A stretch of 61,831 nt of DNA from Candidatus Eisenbergiella stercoravium (GTDB lineage Bacteria > Bacillota > Clostridia > Lachnospirales > Lachnospiraceae). The stretch covers positions 1 through 61,831 of the forward strand of contig DXHY01000065.1 in the NCBI GenBank assembly GCA_019113175.1, in the 5' to 3' direction. Positions 9,103 through 17,808 of the stretch are shown here, piece after piece. Position 1 is the first letter of the stretch, and each line of letters opens with the position of its first letter. The position numbers and the translations under genes are program-made. The notes beneath the pieces are model-generated. The model was not told the DNA's origin, did not search any database, and saw only the letters and a list, made by a program, of their open reading frames with translations.

Positions 9103-11031
9103 ATGAAAACAACAAGAATGACGGCTGCCCAGGCGCTTGTGAAGTTCCTGGATAACCAGTATGTGGAATTTGATGGAAAAGAAACCAAATTTGTGGATGG
9201 AATATTTACTATCTTCGGCCATGGCATCGTGGTTGGCCTGGGACAGGCCCTGGATGAGAATCCCGGCGGACTGAAGGTGTATCAGGGCCGTAACGAACAG
9301 GGAATGGCCCATGCGGCAACAGGATTTGCCAGACAGAGCAACAGGCGCAGAATCATCGCCTGCGCGTCCTCCATCGGACCCGGCGCGGCAAACATGGTGA
9401 CGGCTGCGGCCTGTGCAACGGTAAACCATATTCCGCTGCTTCTGTTCCCCGGCGATACCTTTGCCAGCAGACAGCCCGATCCGGTGCTGCAGCAGCTGGA
9501 GCGTCCGGACGCGCTGTCCGTGACCACCAATGACGCCTTCCGTCCTGTCTGCCGGTTCTGGGAGAGAATTGTACGTCCGGAGCAGCTCATGCCCGCCATG
9601 GTGCAGGCCATGCGCGTTCTGACCGATCCGGAGCTGACCGGCGCGGTCTGCATCGCCCTTTCCCAGGATGTGGAGGGAGAATCCTATGATTTCCCGGATT
9701 ATTTCCTGCAGAAAAGAGTGCACCGGATCCGCAGACCTCTGCCTGTAAAGGAGGATCTGGATGAACTGGTGGAGATGATTTCCGAAAGCAGACATCCGCT
9801 TGTGATCTGCGGCGGCGGTGTCCGTTACTCAGAGGCGGGAGAGGCGCTGGAGGCTTTCTGTGAGAAATTCGGCATCCCGTTTGCGGAAACTCAGGCAGGA
9901 AAGAGCGCCTGCCGTTCCAGTCATCCCATGAATCTGGGAGGTATCGGCGTGACGGGCAACCTGGCGGCAAATACCATCGCGCAGGAGGCGGATCTGATCA
10001 TCTCTGTAGGAAGCCGGCTGACTGATTTCACTACCGGCTCCAAGCTGCTCTTTACCGGGGACGGAGTAAAGATGGTTTCCGTCAATCTGTCCGGCTTTGA
10101 CGCCTGCAAGATGGATGCGGTTTCCGTCATCGGAGACGCGCGCGAGACCGTGAAGCTGGCGGATGCGGCCCTTGCCGCAAAAGGCTATCAGAGCGGCTGG
10201 GGAACTGCGGCTGCGGAAGCGAAGAAGAGCTGGGATGAGGAATATGCCCGTCTGGCTGCCTATTCCTGTGACGAAAACTTCAAGCCTCTGATCGCGGCGG
10301 GAAATCCGGAGACCATTCCGGAATTCCGGAAGCTGACGGGATCAGAACTGACTCAGACCTCAGCCATCGCCCTGATCAGAAAAACCATCGATCCGGACGC
10401 CATCATCGTCGGCGCATCCGGAAGCCTTCCGGGAGATCTGCAGAGAATGTGGACCACGGACTGCAGGGACAGCTATCAGATGGAATATGGTTATTCCTGC
10501 ATGGGATACGAGGTGGCGGCCGCCTTCGGCGCAAAGCTGGCCTTCCCGGCCCAGGAGGTCTATTCCATGGTAGGCGACGGCGCCTTCCTGATGCTGCACA
10601 GCGAGCTGGTGACCTCCCTGCAGGAAGGGAAGAAGATCAATGTGCTGCTTTTCGATAACTGCGGTTTTGGCTGCATCAATAACCTGCAGATGTCGAACGG
10701 CATCGGAAACCTTGCCACGGAATTCCGTTACAGAGATGAGAAGGGCGGCCTGAACGGCGGTCTGATCCCCATTGATTTCGCGGCGGTTGCCGCGGGCTAC
10801 GGCGCGAAGACCTATACGGTCAGAACGCTGGAAGAGCTGCAGGAAGCGCTTGAGGACGCAAAGAAACAGACCGTTTCCACCCTGATCGACATCAAGGCGA
10901 TCCCCAAGACCATGACGGACGGATATAAATCCTGGTGGAACGTGGGCCTTGCCAGCACCACCGGTGTGAAGGAACAGCAGGAGGCCTATGAAAAGCTCAT
11001 GGACAACCGGTCCAAAGCCAGGAAATATTAA
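9103..11031 (+). CDS. iolD: 3D-(3,5/4)-trihydroxycyclohexane-1,2-dione hydrolase
   Basis: A 642-residue thiamine-diphosphate enzyme that opens the cyclic dione ring to give 5-deoxy-glucuronate. Glu65 in [16 protein letters not shown] is the cofactor-activating glutamate. The ThDP/Mg motif is [15 protein letters not shown] (GDG at 491-493), ending in [10 protein letters not shown]. The three-domain Pyr/central/PP layout and length fit IolD. It lies between iolC and iolE, with short gaps on both sides and a TTGGAGG ribosome site. No unusual features. Confidence 0.95.
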   Translation: MKTTRMTAAQALVKFLDNQYVEFDGKETKFVDGIFTIFGHGIVVGLGQALDENPGGLKVYQGRNEQGMAHAATGFARQSNRRRIIACASSIGPGAANMVTAAACATVNHIPLLLFPGDTFASRQPDPVLQQLERPDALSVTTNDAFRPVCRFWERIVRPEQLMPAMVQAMRVLTDPELTGAVCIALSQDVEGESYDFPDYFLQKRVHRIRRPLPVKEDLDELVEMISESRHPLVICGGGVRYSEAGEALEAFCEKFGIPFAETQAGKSACRSSHPMNLGGIGVTGNLAANTIAQEADLIISVGSRLTDFTTGSKLLFTGDGVKMVSVNLSGFDACKMDAVSVIGDARETVKLADAALAAKGYQSGWGTAAAEAKKSWDEEYARLAAYSCDENFKPLIAAGNPETIPEFRKLTGSELTQTSAIALIRKTIDPDAIIVGASGSLPGDLQRMWTTDCRDSYQMEYGYSCMGYEVAAAFGAKLAFPAQEVYSMVGDGAFLMLHSELVTSLQEGKKINVLLFDNCGFGCINNLQMSNGIGNLATEFRYRDEKGGLNGGLIPIDFAAVAAGYGAKTYTVRTLEELQEALEDAKKQTVSTLIDIKAIPKTMTDGYKSWWNVGLASTTGVKEQQEAYEKLMDNRSKARKY

Positions 11032-11057
11032 GATATAAAACGGGAGGATACAAAACA

Positions 11058-11957
11058 ATGCTGGACAAAACAAAAGTAAAGCTTGGAATCGCGCCCATCG
11101 CGTGGACCAACGACGATCTGCCGGACCTTGGCGGAGAGAATACCTTTGAGCAGTGCGTCAGCGAAATGGCGCTGGCGGGATTTACCGGCTCCGAGGTGGG
11201 CAACAAATATCCGAAGGACCCGGCCGTGCTTAAAAAGGCCCTTTCCCTTCGCGGAATTGAGATCTGCAATGCCTGGTTCTCCGCCTTTCTCATCAGCAGG
11301 CCTTATGAAGAGACGGAAAAGGCCTTTGAAGCGCATGTGGCCTTTCTGGCGGAAATGGGCGCGAAGGTAGTGGGTGTTTCCGAACAGAGCTACAGCACCC
11401 AGGGCATGCAGGAACAGCCCATTTTTGAAGGAAAGCATGTGATGAACGAAGAAGAATGGAAGCTTCTGACGGAAGGCCTGAACCGCCTCGGAAAGCTCTC
11501 TCTGGAAAAATATGGTGTTGCTCTTACCTTCCATCATCATATGGGAACCGTGGTGCAGACCGCGGCGGAGACGGACCGTCTGATGGCGGAAACCGATCCG
11601 GCCTATGTGAGCCTTCTGTATGACAGCGGCCACTTCGCATACTGTGGCGAGGATCCGCTTGCCCTGGTGAAACGGTACGCATCCCGCATTAAGCATGTGC
11701 ATCTGAAGGACATCCGTCCCGATGTTGTGGAGAGGGTGAAGAAGGAACATATGAGCTTCCTGGACGGCGTGCGCGCGGGCGCGTTCACCATTCCCGGAGA
11801 CGGCTGCATCGATTTCACCCCCATTTTCCAGGTGCTTGAGGAGACCGGTTATACCGGATATATGGTGGTGGAGGCGGAGCAGGACCCCGCAAAGGCGAAT
11901 CCGCTGGAATATGCCATCCGCGCAAGAAAGTACATCGCGGAAAAGACCGGACTGTAA
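11058..11957 (+). CDS. iolE: Inosose (2-keto-myo-inositol) dehydratase
   Basis: A 299-residue TIM-barrel protein of the sugar-phosphate isomerase/AP-endonuclease-2 fold. It dehydrates 2-keto-myo-inositol to the trihydroxycyclohexanedione used by IolD. Typical IolE blocks are [18 protein letters not shown] near the start, the metal-binding THHHM-like stretch [25 protein letters not shown] and [11 protein letters not shown]. The start has GGGAGG upstream. It sits between iolD and iolG in one operon. Confidence 0.95.
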   Translation: MLDKTKVKLGIAPIAWTNDDLPDLGGENTFEQCVSEMALAGFTGSEVGNKYPKDPAVLKKALSLRGIEICNAWFSAFLISRPYEETEKAFEAHVAFLAEMGAKVVGVSEQSYSTQGMQEQPIFEGKHVMNEEEWKLLTEGLNRLGKLSLEKYGVALTFHHHMGTVVQTAAETDRLMAETDPAYVSLLYDSGHFAYCGEDPLALVKRYASRIKHVHLKDIRPDVVERVKKEHMSFLDGVRAGAFTIPGDGCIDFTPIFQVLEETGYTGYMVVEAEQDPAKANPLEYAIRARKYIAEKTGL

Positions 11958-12001
11958 GACCGGATTAAGAAACCGTTTAAAAGGAAAGGAGAAAATAAAT
12001 T

Positions 12002-13015
12002 ATGGTAACAGTAGGAATTATCGGAGCCGGAAGAATCGGCAAGGTGCATACCAGAAGCATCTGCAATTTCGTACATAACGCAAAGCTGAAAACCGTTGCG
12101 GACCCCTTCATGAACGAGGAGACCGAAAAATGGCTGAAAGATATGGGAGTGGAGAATACCACGAAGGATTATCATGATATTCTGAATGATCCCGAGATTC
12201 AGGCAGTTCTGATCTGCTCCTCCACGGATACCCATTCCCCGATTTCCCTGGAAGCGATTGCGGCAGGAAAGCATGTATTCTGCGAAAAGCCGATCGATCA
12301 TGATCTTGGAAGAATCCGTGAGGTGATGAAGGCTCTGGAAGGCAGCAACATCAAATATCAGGTGGGCTTTAACCGCCGTTTTGATCACAACTTCGCAGCT
12401 GTAAAACAGGCGGTTGTGGAGGGCAAAATCGGCGATCCTCATATCATCCGTGTGACCTCCAGAGATCCTGAGCCGCCGAGCCCTGCCTATGTGGCCGTAT
12501 CCGGCGGTCTGTTCCTTGACATGACCATCCACGATTTTGATATGGTGCGTTTCCTGGCAGGCTGTGACGCGGAGGAAATCTATGTACAGTCCGCCGTTCT
12601 TGTGGACCCCGCCATCGGCGAAGCCGGTGATGTGGATACTGCGGTCATCACCCTGAAGATGGCAAACGGTGCCATTGCCGTGATCGACAATTCCAGACGT
12701 GCGGCCTACGGCTATGACCAGAGAGCGGAGGTATTCGGTTCCAGGGGAATGGCGGCAACTTCCAATGATACCGCTTCCAGCCTGGTACTTTCCACCGCTG
12801 ACGGCATTACGGGAGAGAAGCCTCTGTACTTCTTCCTGGAGCGTTATACCGAGTCCTTTGCGAAGGAGATCACCTGCTTCATCGATTCCATTGAGAACGA
12901 TACCCCTACTCTGGTGGGAGCGGAGGACGGCCTGAAGCCTGTCCTGATGGGCATCGCAGCGAAGAAGTCCGTAGAAGAGCATCGTCCGGTGAAGCTGTCC
13001 GAGATCGTATATTAA
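12002..13015 (+). CDS. iolG: myo-Inositol 2-dehydrogenase
   Basis: A 337-residue Gfo/Idh/MocA oxidoreductase that oxidises myo-inositol to 2-keto-myo-inositol with NAD. It has the N-terminal GAGRIGKVHT Rossmann motif, the catalytic CEKP lysine (Lys96), and the Asp173/His177 pair in LDMTIHDFDMVRF, matching the Lys-Asp-His set known for IolG. It is one of four such oxidoreductases in this window and the only one whose context fixes the substrate. AAAGGAG precedes the ATG at 12002. It follows iolE by 44 bases. Confidence 0.92.
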   Translation: MVTVGIIGAGRIGKVHTRSICNFVHNAKLKTVADPFMNEETEKWLKDMGVENTTKDYHDILNDPEIQAVLICSSTDTHSPISLEAIAAGKHVFCEKPIDHDLGRIREVMKALEGSNIKYQVGFNRRFDHNFAAVKQAVVEGKIGDPHIIRVTSRDPEPPSPAYVAVSGGLFLDMTIHDFDMVRFLAGCDAEEIYVQSAVLVDPAIGEAGDVDTAVITLKMANGAIAVIDNSRRAAYGYDQRAEVFGSRGMAATSNDTASSLVLSTADGITGEKPLYFFLERYTESFAKEITCFIDSIENDTPTLVGAEDGLKPVLMGIAAKKSVEEHRPVKLSEIVY

Positions 13016-13027
13016 TTTTGAACGGGG

Positions 13028-13079
13028 CTGTCTGTGCGGGGGCGTCACAGGCAGCTTATGTACAACGGCCCGGCCGTTG
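13028..13079. repeat. Two hairpins in the iolB leader
   Basis: 13063-13079 is a perfect 7-bp inverted repeat (CAACGGC/GCCGTTG) with a CCG loop. 13028-13054 is a longer imperfect pair (CTGTCTGTG/CACAGGCAG). The ribosome site GGAAAGGAG follows. Both fit the recurrent leader plan. Confidence 0.5.
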
Positions 13080-13101
13080 ACGCTCCGGAAAGGAGAGTAT
13101 C

Positions 13102-13875
13102 ATGAGTCAGTTATTCAGTTATCCGGAATTTGATGAAAATGGCGTAAAGATATTGAGCCGTGCGGGAGAGGGAGAAGGCCCGGACGATATGATGATGAAC
13201 ATCACCGTTTACCGCATGAAGGCCGGAGAGGAAAGAAGCTTCTGCCTTCCGCAGGAGGAGATGGCGGTTCTTCTGGTAAAGGGAGACATCACCTTCTGCT
13301 GGAACGGAGAGGAGAAAAGAGGAAAGAGGGACAGCTTCATAGAAGAGGGTCCTTATTGCCTGCATGTGAGCAAAGGCGTTTCCGTGACCGTAAAGGCGGA
13401 AGCGGACAGCGAGGTGCTGGTACAGAGCACTGAGAATGAAAGGGATTTTGCCCCCGTATTCTATACGCCCGCGGACTGCAGAGACGATATCTTCGGCGAC
13501 GGCGTGTGGGATAACAAGATGAAACGCACTGTGCGTACCGTCTTTGACTACAGCAACGCTCCCTATTCCAACATGGTGAACGGGGAGGTTATCAATCATC
13601 AGGGAGGCTGGTCAAGCTATGCGCCGCATCATCATCCGCAGCCTGAGGTTTATTATTACCGCTATGAGCGTCCGGAGGGCTTTGGCGCCTGCTACATCGG
13701 CGATGATGTGTTCCGCATTCAGGATGGAAGCTGCGCCCATATCCGCTGCGGGAAGACACATCCCCAGGTAACGGCGCCCGGCTATCCCATGTACTACTGC
13801 TGGATGATCCGCCATCTGCCGGGTAATCCCTGGACGGATCGGATCGTGGATCCCAGATATGAGTGGATTCAGTAA
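13102..13875 (+). CDS. iolB: 5-deoxy-glucuronate isomerase
   Basis: A 257-residue double-cupin enzyme that converts 5-deoxy-glucuronate to 2-deoxy-5-keto-gluconate, the substrate of IolC. The conserved C-terminal cupin runs through SYAPHHHPQPEVYYYRYERPEGFG and GKTHPQVTAPGYPMYYCWMIRHLP, typical IolB sequence with metal-binding histidines. Length is normal. It ends the catabolic block; the ABC importer genes start about 160 bases downstream and may be a separate unit. A further inositol gene such as iolA, iolJ or iolI is not evident. Confidence 0.94.
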   Translation: MSQLFSYPEFDENGVKILSRAGEGEGPDDMMMNITVYRMKAGEERSFCLPQEEMAVLLVKGDITFCWNGEEKRGKRDSFIEEGPYCLHVSKGVSVTVKAEADSEVLVQSTENERDFAPVFYTPADCRDDIFGDGVWDNKMKRTVRTVFDYSNAPYSNMVNGEVINHQGGWSSYAPHHHPQPEVYYYRYERPEGFGACYIGDDVFRIQDGSCAHIRCGKTHPQVTAPGYPMYYCWMIRHLPGNPWTDRIVDPRYEWIQ

Positions 13876-14032
13876 GGGGACTCCGACGTAAAGCAAAATA
13901 TGCGATGTTTTTAATCTCAGAAAAGCAAATGATGAGTGGATATGGCGCACGGCAAGAGATTAAAATAAGTATAGAATTCAGAGAACGGAGAAATACCCAA
14001 AAATGAAGTAAGGTAAAAGCGGGGAATATAAT

Positions 14033-14965
14033 ATGGCGAAACAAAAAACAGCAGTAAAAGAGAAAAGAAACATCAAGACCTATCTGCGAAACAGCTGGCA
14101 GCTTTATGCCATGCTGGTCATCCCGGTCGTCTACATGATACTGTTCAAGTATAAGCCGATGCTGGGAGTGGTTGTAGCATTTAAGAAGTTCAATGTTTTC
14201 CAGGGAATCTGGGACAGTCCCTGGATTGGACTTGCAAACTTCCAGGAAGCCTTTTCATCCAGAGATTTCTGGAATGCTCTGAAAAATACGCTGATCCTGA
14301 ATATCGGTGACCTGATCATTGGATTCCCGATCCCGATTTTCCTGGCGGTTTTCCTGAATGAGTTAAGGAGCAGCAAGATCAGAAAGACAACTCAGACTCT
14401 TCTGTATCTGCCCAACTTCCTTTCCTGGGTTATCATCGCCGGTATCAGCACCCAGCTCTTCTCCTCCAGCGGACTGGTGAACAACGTTCTGAACGCTCTG
14501 GGAATCGGCACGGTAAACTTCCTGACCAATTCCTTCATCTGGAGAATCGTATACTGGTTCTTCGGTGTGTGGCAGGGCGCGGGATATTCCCTGATCGTGT
14601 ATCTGGCAGCCCTGATGGCGACGGATGCTTCCCTGGGTGAGGCAGCCTACATAGACGGAGCGACCAGACTCCAGAGAATCTGGTATGTAACCCTGCCGCA
14701 GATTTCTTCCACCATTACGGTTCTTCTGATTATGCAGGTCGGAAAGCTGGTGACCATCAGCTTCGACCGCCCGTACATGATGGGCAACTCGCTGGTAAGA
14801 GACGCATCGGACGTTATCAGTACCTATGTTTATTCCATCGGTCTTGCGGCCGGACGTTTTGACTTCGCAACGGCAGTTGGTCTGTTCCAGACGGTAGTCG
14901 GCGTTGTCCTGGTGCTTTCCGCAAATGCGGTTATTAAGAAAATGGGACAGGAGGGAATCGTATAA
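14033..14965 (+). CDS. Sugar ABC transporter permease, LplB type
   Basis: A 310-residue inner-membrane permease of the MalF/LplB branch of carbohydrate importers. About six membrane helices follow a basic N-terminus, and the EAA loop that contacts the ATPase reads EAAYIDGATRLQRIWYVTLP. Clostridial relatives (YteP/LplB) import uronic-acid-rich or other complex oligosaccharides; the actual substrate is unknown. Its stop overlaps the next permease start by one base. No ATP-binding gene is nearby, so a shared MsmX/UgpC-type ATPase from elsewhere is probably used. Confidence 0.92.
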   Translation: MAKQKTAVKEKRNIKTYLRNSWQLYAMLVIPVVYMILFKYKPMLGVVVAFKKFNVFQGIWDSPWIGLANFQEAFSSRDFWNALKNTLILNIGDLIIGFPIPIFLAVFLNELRSSKIRKTTQTLLYLPNFLSWVIIAGISTQLFSSSGLVNNVLNALGIGTVNFLTNSFIWRIVYWFFGVWQGAGYSLIVYLAALMATDASLGEAAYIDGATRLQRIWYVTLPQISSTITVLLIMQVGKLVTISFDRPYMMGNSLVRDASDVISTYVYSIGLAAGRFDFATAVGLFQTVVGVVLVLSANAVIKKMGQEGIV

Positions 14966-15834
14966 TGGGAAGCAATATCAACAGTAAAACAGAAAAGTTA
15001 TTCCAGTTTTTCTGGTCGGCATTTTTCATCATCATTACGGTGATTGCCATGGTTCCGATCCTGCGGGTTATTTCCATGTCCTTCAGCACCAAGGAGGCGA
15101 TCCTTGCCGGTAAGGTTATGGTATGGCCGGTCGGCTTTACCATGGAGGCCTACGAGAGAGCGTTAAACAGCGGAAGCTTTGTGAGAGCATTTGGCTATTC
15201 CGTCGTCCTGATGCTCGGTTCCACGGCGTTGAGCCTGATTATGACGGTGCTTGCGGCTTATCCGCTTTCCAAGAAGCATCTGGTGGGCGGCGGTCTTGTC
15301 ATGACGCTGTTCGTCCTGACCATGTACTTAAATCCCGGTGTTATTCCGGAATACCTGAATGTCAGAGACTTCAAGATGATTGATACCATATGGTCTCTGC
15401 TGATTCCCGGTGCGCTGAGCGCCTACAACATGATCATCATGTGTAACGCCTTCAAGGGGATTGATTCGGCCATATATGACGCGGCCAAAATCGATGGATG
15501 CAGTGAGACGCGGACTTTGCTGAGTGTAGCGCTTCCGCTGGTATATCCCACCATCGCTACCCTGGGACTGTTCTATGCGGTCGGCAGATGGAACGGTATC
15601 AGCGATGTATTGTACTATATCAACTCTTCCGAGCTGTTCACCGTACAGATGGTTCTGAAGCAGTTCATCGAGTCCATCAACGTAACGGCTGAGGAAGGTA
15701 TTCAGACCAATCTGGTTGCGGATAACATCAAGGCGGCGAGTATCGTAATCTCCATGCTGCCCATGCTGATTGTATATCCTTTCGTGCAGAAGTTCTTCAC
15801 CAAGGGCATCATGATCGGCGCTGTAAAGGGCTGA
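14965..15834 (+). CDS. Sugar ABC transporter permease, LplC/YtcP type
   Basis: A 289-residue partner permease of the MalG/LplC branch, with six predicted helices and the EAA-type loop DAAKIDGCSETRTLLSVALP. The C-terminal VQKFFTKGIMIGAVKG ending is characteristic of this subgroup. It is translationally coupled to the preceding permease. With the downstream lipoprotein it forms a complete importer apart from the ATPase. Confidence 0.92.
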   Translation: MGSNINSKTEKLFQFFWSAFFIIITVIAMVPILRVISMSFSTKEAILAGKVMVWPVGFTMEAYERALNSGSFVRAFGYSVVLMLGSTALSLIMTVLAAYPLSKKHLVGGGLVMTLFVLTMYLNPGVIPEYLNVRDFKMIDTIWSLLIPGALSAYNMIIMCNAFKGIDSAIYDAAKIDGCSETRTLLSVALPLVYPTIATLGLFYAVGRWNGISDVLYYINSSELFTVQMVLKQFIESINVTAEEGIQTNLVADNIKAASIVISMLPMLIVYPFVQKFFTKGIMIGAVKG

Positions 15835-15932
15835 TGAAATGTAACGAATGTGATTTTTTATGATTAATTTATCCGCCTGGGATGTTCATCCGGCAGGATA
15901 TGTTAATAAAATTCTAATGGGAGGTAACCTAA

Positions 15933-17609
15933 ATGAAGAGAAAAAGTCTACTCAAAAGGTCACTGGCTGTACTGCTTGCAGCGGCTATGGCAGTGATGGG
16001 GGGGGCATGTGGAAGCTCTACTTCTACGACGTCCTCAGAGCCTGCAGCGGAAAGCGCGGCTTCCACGGGAGAAGCTGCTTCTACTGAAGCTGCAGATTCA
16101 ACTGAAGCGGCTGCAGCTGATTCTGACCTGTACGGTGACGAAGTCACCATCAACGTAATGGTATGGGACAGAGGTAATGCCGCACCTGGAACTACCACTG
16201 AGGATAACAATCTGACCCAGTGGATCAAGGATCAGGTGAAGGAACTGTACAACATCAATGTGGAGTATACCGCTGTTCCCAGATCCGAGTCTGATGACAA
16301 GGTAAACATCATGATGAGCGGCGGCACCGCCCCTGACATCATCATGACCTATGACCAGGCGCTGTTCTACAACTACGCGAGCAGCGGAGCCCTGAAGGAT
16401 CTGACCGATCTGTATGCGCAGTACGGCGGAGACATTGAGGCAAACTGTACCGAGGCTGAACCTGCAGGCGTGATCGATGGCGTGAGATATGCCGTTATGA
16501 AGCAGAGAGGTACGGAAGAGCCCCGTCACACCGCTTATATCCGTCAGGACTGGCTGGATCAGCTGGGAATGGAAATTCCTACCACAAAGGCTGAACTGGA
16601 AGAGTATCTGTATGCTGTAAAGGAAAATAATCTGGGTGGAGACAACACCATTCCGTGGGCAATGAGCGGACGTACCGATACCGAGAAGATGTATCTGAAC
16701 TTTGTCGGTTCCTATGTAACGCTTGACAGCGACCGTGAAGCTTATATGTATGCAGAGAGTTATATGGCAGTCGCTCCGGGGTCTGAGGAAGGCCTGAGAA
16801 AGCTGAATCAGTGGTACAACGATGGACTGATCAGCGCGGATTTCCCGACCGACTCCGCAGAGGATGTTTATAAGGCAGCCATCGCAAACGGAAATGCCGG
16901 CTTCGTTCTGGATGACGTTTACAATCCGCACGCAAGCTTTGAGGTTCTGAACAACACTCTTGGCACTCAGGATGTATTCGTTCCGGTACAGTGCTTCGAC
17001 CTTCCGGACGGCTCCTACAGAAATCCTTTCGAGTACAGATATGCAATGTACGTTATGATTCCTTCCACCACCAGTGATGAGAAGGCGGCTGCCTGCATGA
17101 AGTACCTCAACTGGATGGCTGATCCTGAAGTTGCAATGAATATTTACTATACGCCTGACCACACCACGAATGATCTGGGTGTTGCGGTAGCTCCTTCCAC
17201 CACCGAGCTGCAGGAGCTGGGCTATCCCGGAACGCCTGATGACCTTTCCATCGTGAACCAGAACTACACCTGGGTAAATGATCCTGACGTAATGGCTGCA
17301 ACCAGCTATGAGAACAGAACCTCTGACTGGGTGACCGAGGAATGGTATAAGAACCTGTATGAAGTGAAGGAAATTGGAAAATACCGTTTCCCGACCTACG
17401 CTTACATCTCTCCTGATGAGCAGACCTATGGTACTGACATCAAGACCAGAATGATTGAGTTCGTTTACAACTGCATCTGCTGCCCGGCTGATCAGTTCGA
17501 TTCCGTATATGATTCCGGATATCAGGAGCTGGTAAATGCGGGAATGCAGAAGATCATCGATGCAAGAGCAGCATACTATGACAGCGTAAATGGAACGACT
17601 GCTGAATAA
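15933..17609 (+). CDS. Sugar ABC transporter substrate-binding lipoprotein
   Basis: A 558-residue extracellular solute-binding protein. The N-terminus is a lipoprotein signal peptide: basic MKRKSLLKR, hydrophobic core, and lipobox MGGAC with the acylated cysteine near residue 26. A Ser/Thr/Ala/Glu-rich linker follows to about residue 65. The binding domain begins with VTINVMVWDRG and resembles the LplA/YtcQ group (family 1 solute-binding proteins). It would sit on the outer face of the membrane and deliver an oligosaccharide to the two permeases upstream. The ligand is not deducible; proximity to inositol genes and to a putative uronide hydrolase gives only hints. Confidence 0.92.
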   Translation: MKRKSLLKRSLAVLLAAAMAVMGGACGSSTSTTSSEPAAESAASTGEAASTEAADSTEAAAADSDLYGDEVTINVMVWDRGNAAPGTTTEDNNLTQWIKDQVKELYNINVEYTAVPRSESDDKVNIMMSGGTAPDIIMTYDQALFYNYASSGALKDLTDLYAQYGGDIEANCTEAEPAGVIDGVRYAVMKQRGTEEPRHTAYIRQDWLDQLGMEIPTTKAELEEYLYAVKENNLGGDNTIPWAMSGRTDTEKMYLNFVGSYVTLDSDREAYMYAESYMAVAPGSEEGLRKLNQWYNDGLISADFPTDSAEDVYKAAIANGNAGFVLDDVYNPHASFEVLNNTLGTQDVFVPVQCFDLPDGSYRNPFEYRYAMYVMIPSTTSDEKAAACMKYLNWMADPEVAMNIYYTPDHTTNDLGVAVAPSTTELQELGYPGTPDDLSIVNQNYTWVNDPDVMAATSYENRTSDWVTEEWYKNLYEVKEIGKYRFPTYAYISPDEQTYGTDIKTRMIEFVYNCICCPADQFDSVYDSGYQELVNAGMQKIIDARAAYYDSVNGTTAE

Positions 17610-17685
17610 GCTCTGAAAAAAGAAAATACAGCAGGACAACCTGTTGCATAAAAGGCCTGGAAAGGAGATTTCCTGCAGCCTGAAT

Positions 17686-17726
17686 AAATATGACCGTCCT
17701 GGTAAAGAACCGGGGCGGTCATATTT
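17686..17726 (+). terminator. Hairpin after the substrate-binding protein gene
   Basis: An 11-bp perfect outer stem (AAATATGACCG/CGGTCATATTT) with further weak pairing inside. It is flanked by A and T tracts, so it could terminate in either direction. It separates the transporter genes from the next gene. Confidence 0.6.
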
Positions 17727-17778
17727 GCGAAAGCAGGGGGTTACGTGCCTTTACGGGACGCCGGGGGTTAATAACGAA

Positions 17779-17794
17779 TGCCGCAGGTGCGGCA
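17779..17794. repeat. Leader hairpin before the gene at 17809
   Basis: TGCCGC/GCGGCA with an AGGT loop, four bases before the TTGGAG ribosome site. It belongs to the ATGCCGCC-like leader hairpin group also seen near 1754, 5929, 6020, 20626, 25105, 25263, 33271 and 33378. Confidence 0.65.
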
Positions 17795-17808
17795 GATTGG
17801 AGAATATC

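Noticed and set aside
11965-11985. Catabolite (cre) site between iolE and iolG
   Set aside because: AGAAACCGTTTAAA matches the consensus only loosely and lies inside an operon; not enough to annotate.
16098-17639. Leftward open frame of 513 codons opposite the binding-protein gene
   Set aside because: Shadow frame; the lipoprotein on the plus strand has a clear lipobox and family match.
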